DNA from: Thermoguttaceae bacterium
GTDB lineage: Bacteria > Planctomycetota > Planctomycetia > Pirellulales > Thermoguttaceae
Length of the DNA: 52,199 nt
Assembly: GCA_017454585.1 (NCBI GenBank)
Contig: JAFTCU010000352.1
Span: 1-52,199, forward strand
Direction: 5' to 3'
Shown here: in pieces, positions 50,939 to 52,199 of the stretch
Layout of the letters: each line of letters begins with the position of its first letter
Numbering within the stretch: position 1 is the first letter of the stretch
Position numbers and translations under genes: made by a program
Notes under the pieces: generated by a model
What the model saw: only the letters and a program-made list of their open reading frames with translations
Databases searched by the model: none
What the model was told of the DNA's origin: nothing

Positions 50939-52199
50939 TTATTTCACGTCGAACACATACTGTTCACCCTGAAAATCAACCTGAACGTTCAGACCCTCGA
51001 TCGTCTTTTCCTTCAGCAAACGCACGGCCAGCGGGTTTTCAAGTCGCTGCTGGATCACTCGCTTCAGCGGACGTGCGCCATAAATCGGGTCGTAGCCTTC
51101 TTCCGCAATCGCTTTGACCGCTGCGTCGGTAACTTCCAGCGTGATGTCGTGCTCAGCCATTCGCTTCTTCAGGAGGTTGAGCTGGATCTTCACGATGTCG
51201 CCGATCTGATCACGTCCAAGAGGGCTGAAAATGATCGTCTCGTCCACACGGTTCAGGAATTCCGGAAGGAAAACGTTTTGCAGCTCTTTGTGGGCCGCAT
51301 GCTCGATTTCCACTTCCGGCGCTCCTTCGGCGGTCAGTTCCTGGATCTGCCGGCTCGCGATGTTCGAGGTCATCACGATGATCGTGTTGGAAAAATCGAC
51401 CGTATGCCCCTGATTGTCGGTCAAGCGGCCATCATCGAGCACCTGAAGCAAAATATTGAAAACGTCGCGGTGCGCTTTTTCCACTTCGTCGAGCAGAATG
51501 ACGCAGTACGGACGGCGTCGAACCGCTTCAGTCAGGCGCCCGCCTTCCTCGTAACCGACGTATCCGGGAGGCGCGCCGATCAGACGGCTGACCGTGTGAC
51601 GCTCCATGAACTCCGACATATCAATGCGGACCATCGCGTTTTCGTCGTCGAACATGACCTCGGCCAGTGCCTTGCACAGTTCGGTTTTCCCGACACCGGT
51701 CGGACCGAGGAAAATGAACGACCCGATCGGCCGGTTTTCGGCCTGGATCCCCGCACGGCTTCTGCGGACGGCGTTCGCCACGGCGTTCACCGCATCATCC
51801 TGACCCACGACCCGTTCGTGGATGCGTTTTTCCAGCTCGAGCAGTTTTTCCCGCTCGGTTTCCATCATCCTCGAGACGGGGATCCCCGTCCACGCGCTGA
51901 CGACCTCGGCGATCTCTTCCGGCCCGACCTCTTTGCGGAGCAGACGGCGTTTTCCGTTCGTCTTTTCCGATTCTTCCAGTTCGTCCTGCTCTTTCGAGCT
52001 TTTTTCAAGCTGCGCGCTCAACTGCTTGCAGTGGAGGTCCAACTCGTAGAGTTTCTGGAAGTCGGCCTCGCTCGGGACCTGGCCCATCGAGGATTTATTA
52101 CGGATCGAAGCGTTCAGCATGTCGCGCTCGTGCTCGGCAGCGGTAAGCTGGTTCCGGATCGCCTGCGTATCGACCACGCCAGCTTTTTCCAGTTCCCAC
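50939..52199 (-). CDS. clpB: ClpB disaggregase, C-terminal part (cut by window edge)
   Basis: ATP-driven chaperone that pulls proteins out of aggregates with DnaK. About 420 residues are present; the frame runs open to the right edge, so the N-terminal domain and first ATPase lie outside. Visible are the end of the coiled-coil middle domain (about the first 85 residues) and the second AAA+ domain. That has Walker [21 protein letters not shown], Walker [12 protein letters not shown], sensor TSNIASR and the Clp family end [18 protein letters not shown]. The [14 protein letters not shown] linker is typical of ClpB. Confidence 0.95.
   Translation of the reverse strand, partial: WELEKAGVVDTQAIRNQLTAAEHERDMLNASIRNKSSMGQVPSEADFQKLYELDLHCKQLSAQLEKSSKEQDELEESEKTNGKRRLLRKEVGPEEIAEVVSAWTGIPVSRMMETEREKLLELEKRIHERVVGQDDAVNAVANAVRRSRAGIQAENRPIGSFIFLGPTGVGKTELCKALAEVMFDDENAMVRIDMSEFMERHTVSRLIGAPPGYVGYEEGGRLTEAVRRRPYCVILLDEVEKAHRDVFNILLQVLDDGRLTDNQGHTVDFSNTIIVMTSNIASRQIQELTAEGAPEVEIEHAAHKELQNVFLPEFLNRVDETIIFSPLGRDQIGDIVKIQLNLLKKRMAEHDITLEVTDAAVKAIAEEGYDPIYGARPLKRVIQQRLENPLAVRLLKEKTIEGLNVQVDFQGEQYVFDVK

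Overview
The window looks like chromosomal DNA from a Gram-negative, probably planctomycete, bacterium. I infer the phylum from gene style, not from a search. Pointers are a cluster of small pilin-like proteins with an L-[ST]-F-E-W-I core, a Ser/Thr kinase with an extracytoplasmic sensor, a membrane-anchored WD40 protein, TPR proteins with signal peptides and very acidic low-complexity proteins. An outer membrane is implied by a Kdo transferase, an LptF/LptG-type permease and a complete MlaE-MlaF-MlaD lipid transport operon. No rRNA, tRNA, CRISPR array or insertion sequence was recognised. Most genes are housekeeping and are separated by clear hairpin terminators and sigma70-like promoters.

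Layout. 1-7.4 kb: endonuclease III (minus), a secreted SH3-like protein, a sialate O-acetylesterase, a secreted TPR protein and glycogen synthase. 7.4-12.2 kb (minus): a small secreted protein made of 20-residue repeats, then the Mla operon, whose permease carries a long Pro/Glu-rich N-terminal extension. 12.4-18.5 kb (plus): a PfkB sugar kinase, RNase PH, three tandem pilin-like genes, a large acidic protein and an exported protein of unknown function. 18.6-24.8 kb (minus): an epimerase, GroES without GroEL, Dus, RlmKL and WaaA. 25-27.4 kb (plus): an LptF/G permease and a URO-D family protein. 27.5-28.5 kb (minus): TruB. 28.7-32.4 kb (plus): an HtrA protease, ThiL and a double-ACT protein. 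32.5-35.5 kb (minus): a VOC-like protein and a large TPR protein. 35.7-39.5 kb (plus): a zinc-ribbon membrane protein, a non-RD Ser/Thr kinase and a radical SAM protein. 39.5-41.4 kb: an AT-rich two-gene cassette of DNA methyltransferase and putative restriction endonuclease. 41.5-45.5 kb (plus): a secreted propeller-like protein, a Tat-exported DapA-family protein and ribosomal protein S1. 45.6-52.2 kb: a 25-residue membrane micropeptide gene (plus), RecA downstream of a WD40 gene (minus), two small unknown genes and the 3' part of clpB (minus, cut by the window edge).

The least ordinary items are: the three tandem pilin-like genes; two intergenic inverted repeats built from different 7-bp units, one of which replaces the leader of mlaF; the micropeptide gene with its own ribosome binding site and terminator; the acquired restriction-modification pair; the Pro/Glu-extended MlaE; an endonuclease III that stops before its fourth cluster cysteine; and structured leaders ahead of the acidic protein and the 17.6 kb gene. 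I saw no complete new defence or biosynthetic system. The pilin-like triplet and the heptamer repeats are the best candidates for something poorly described.
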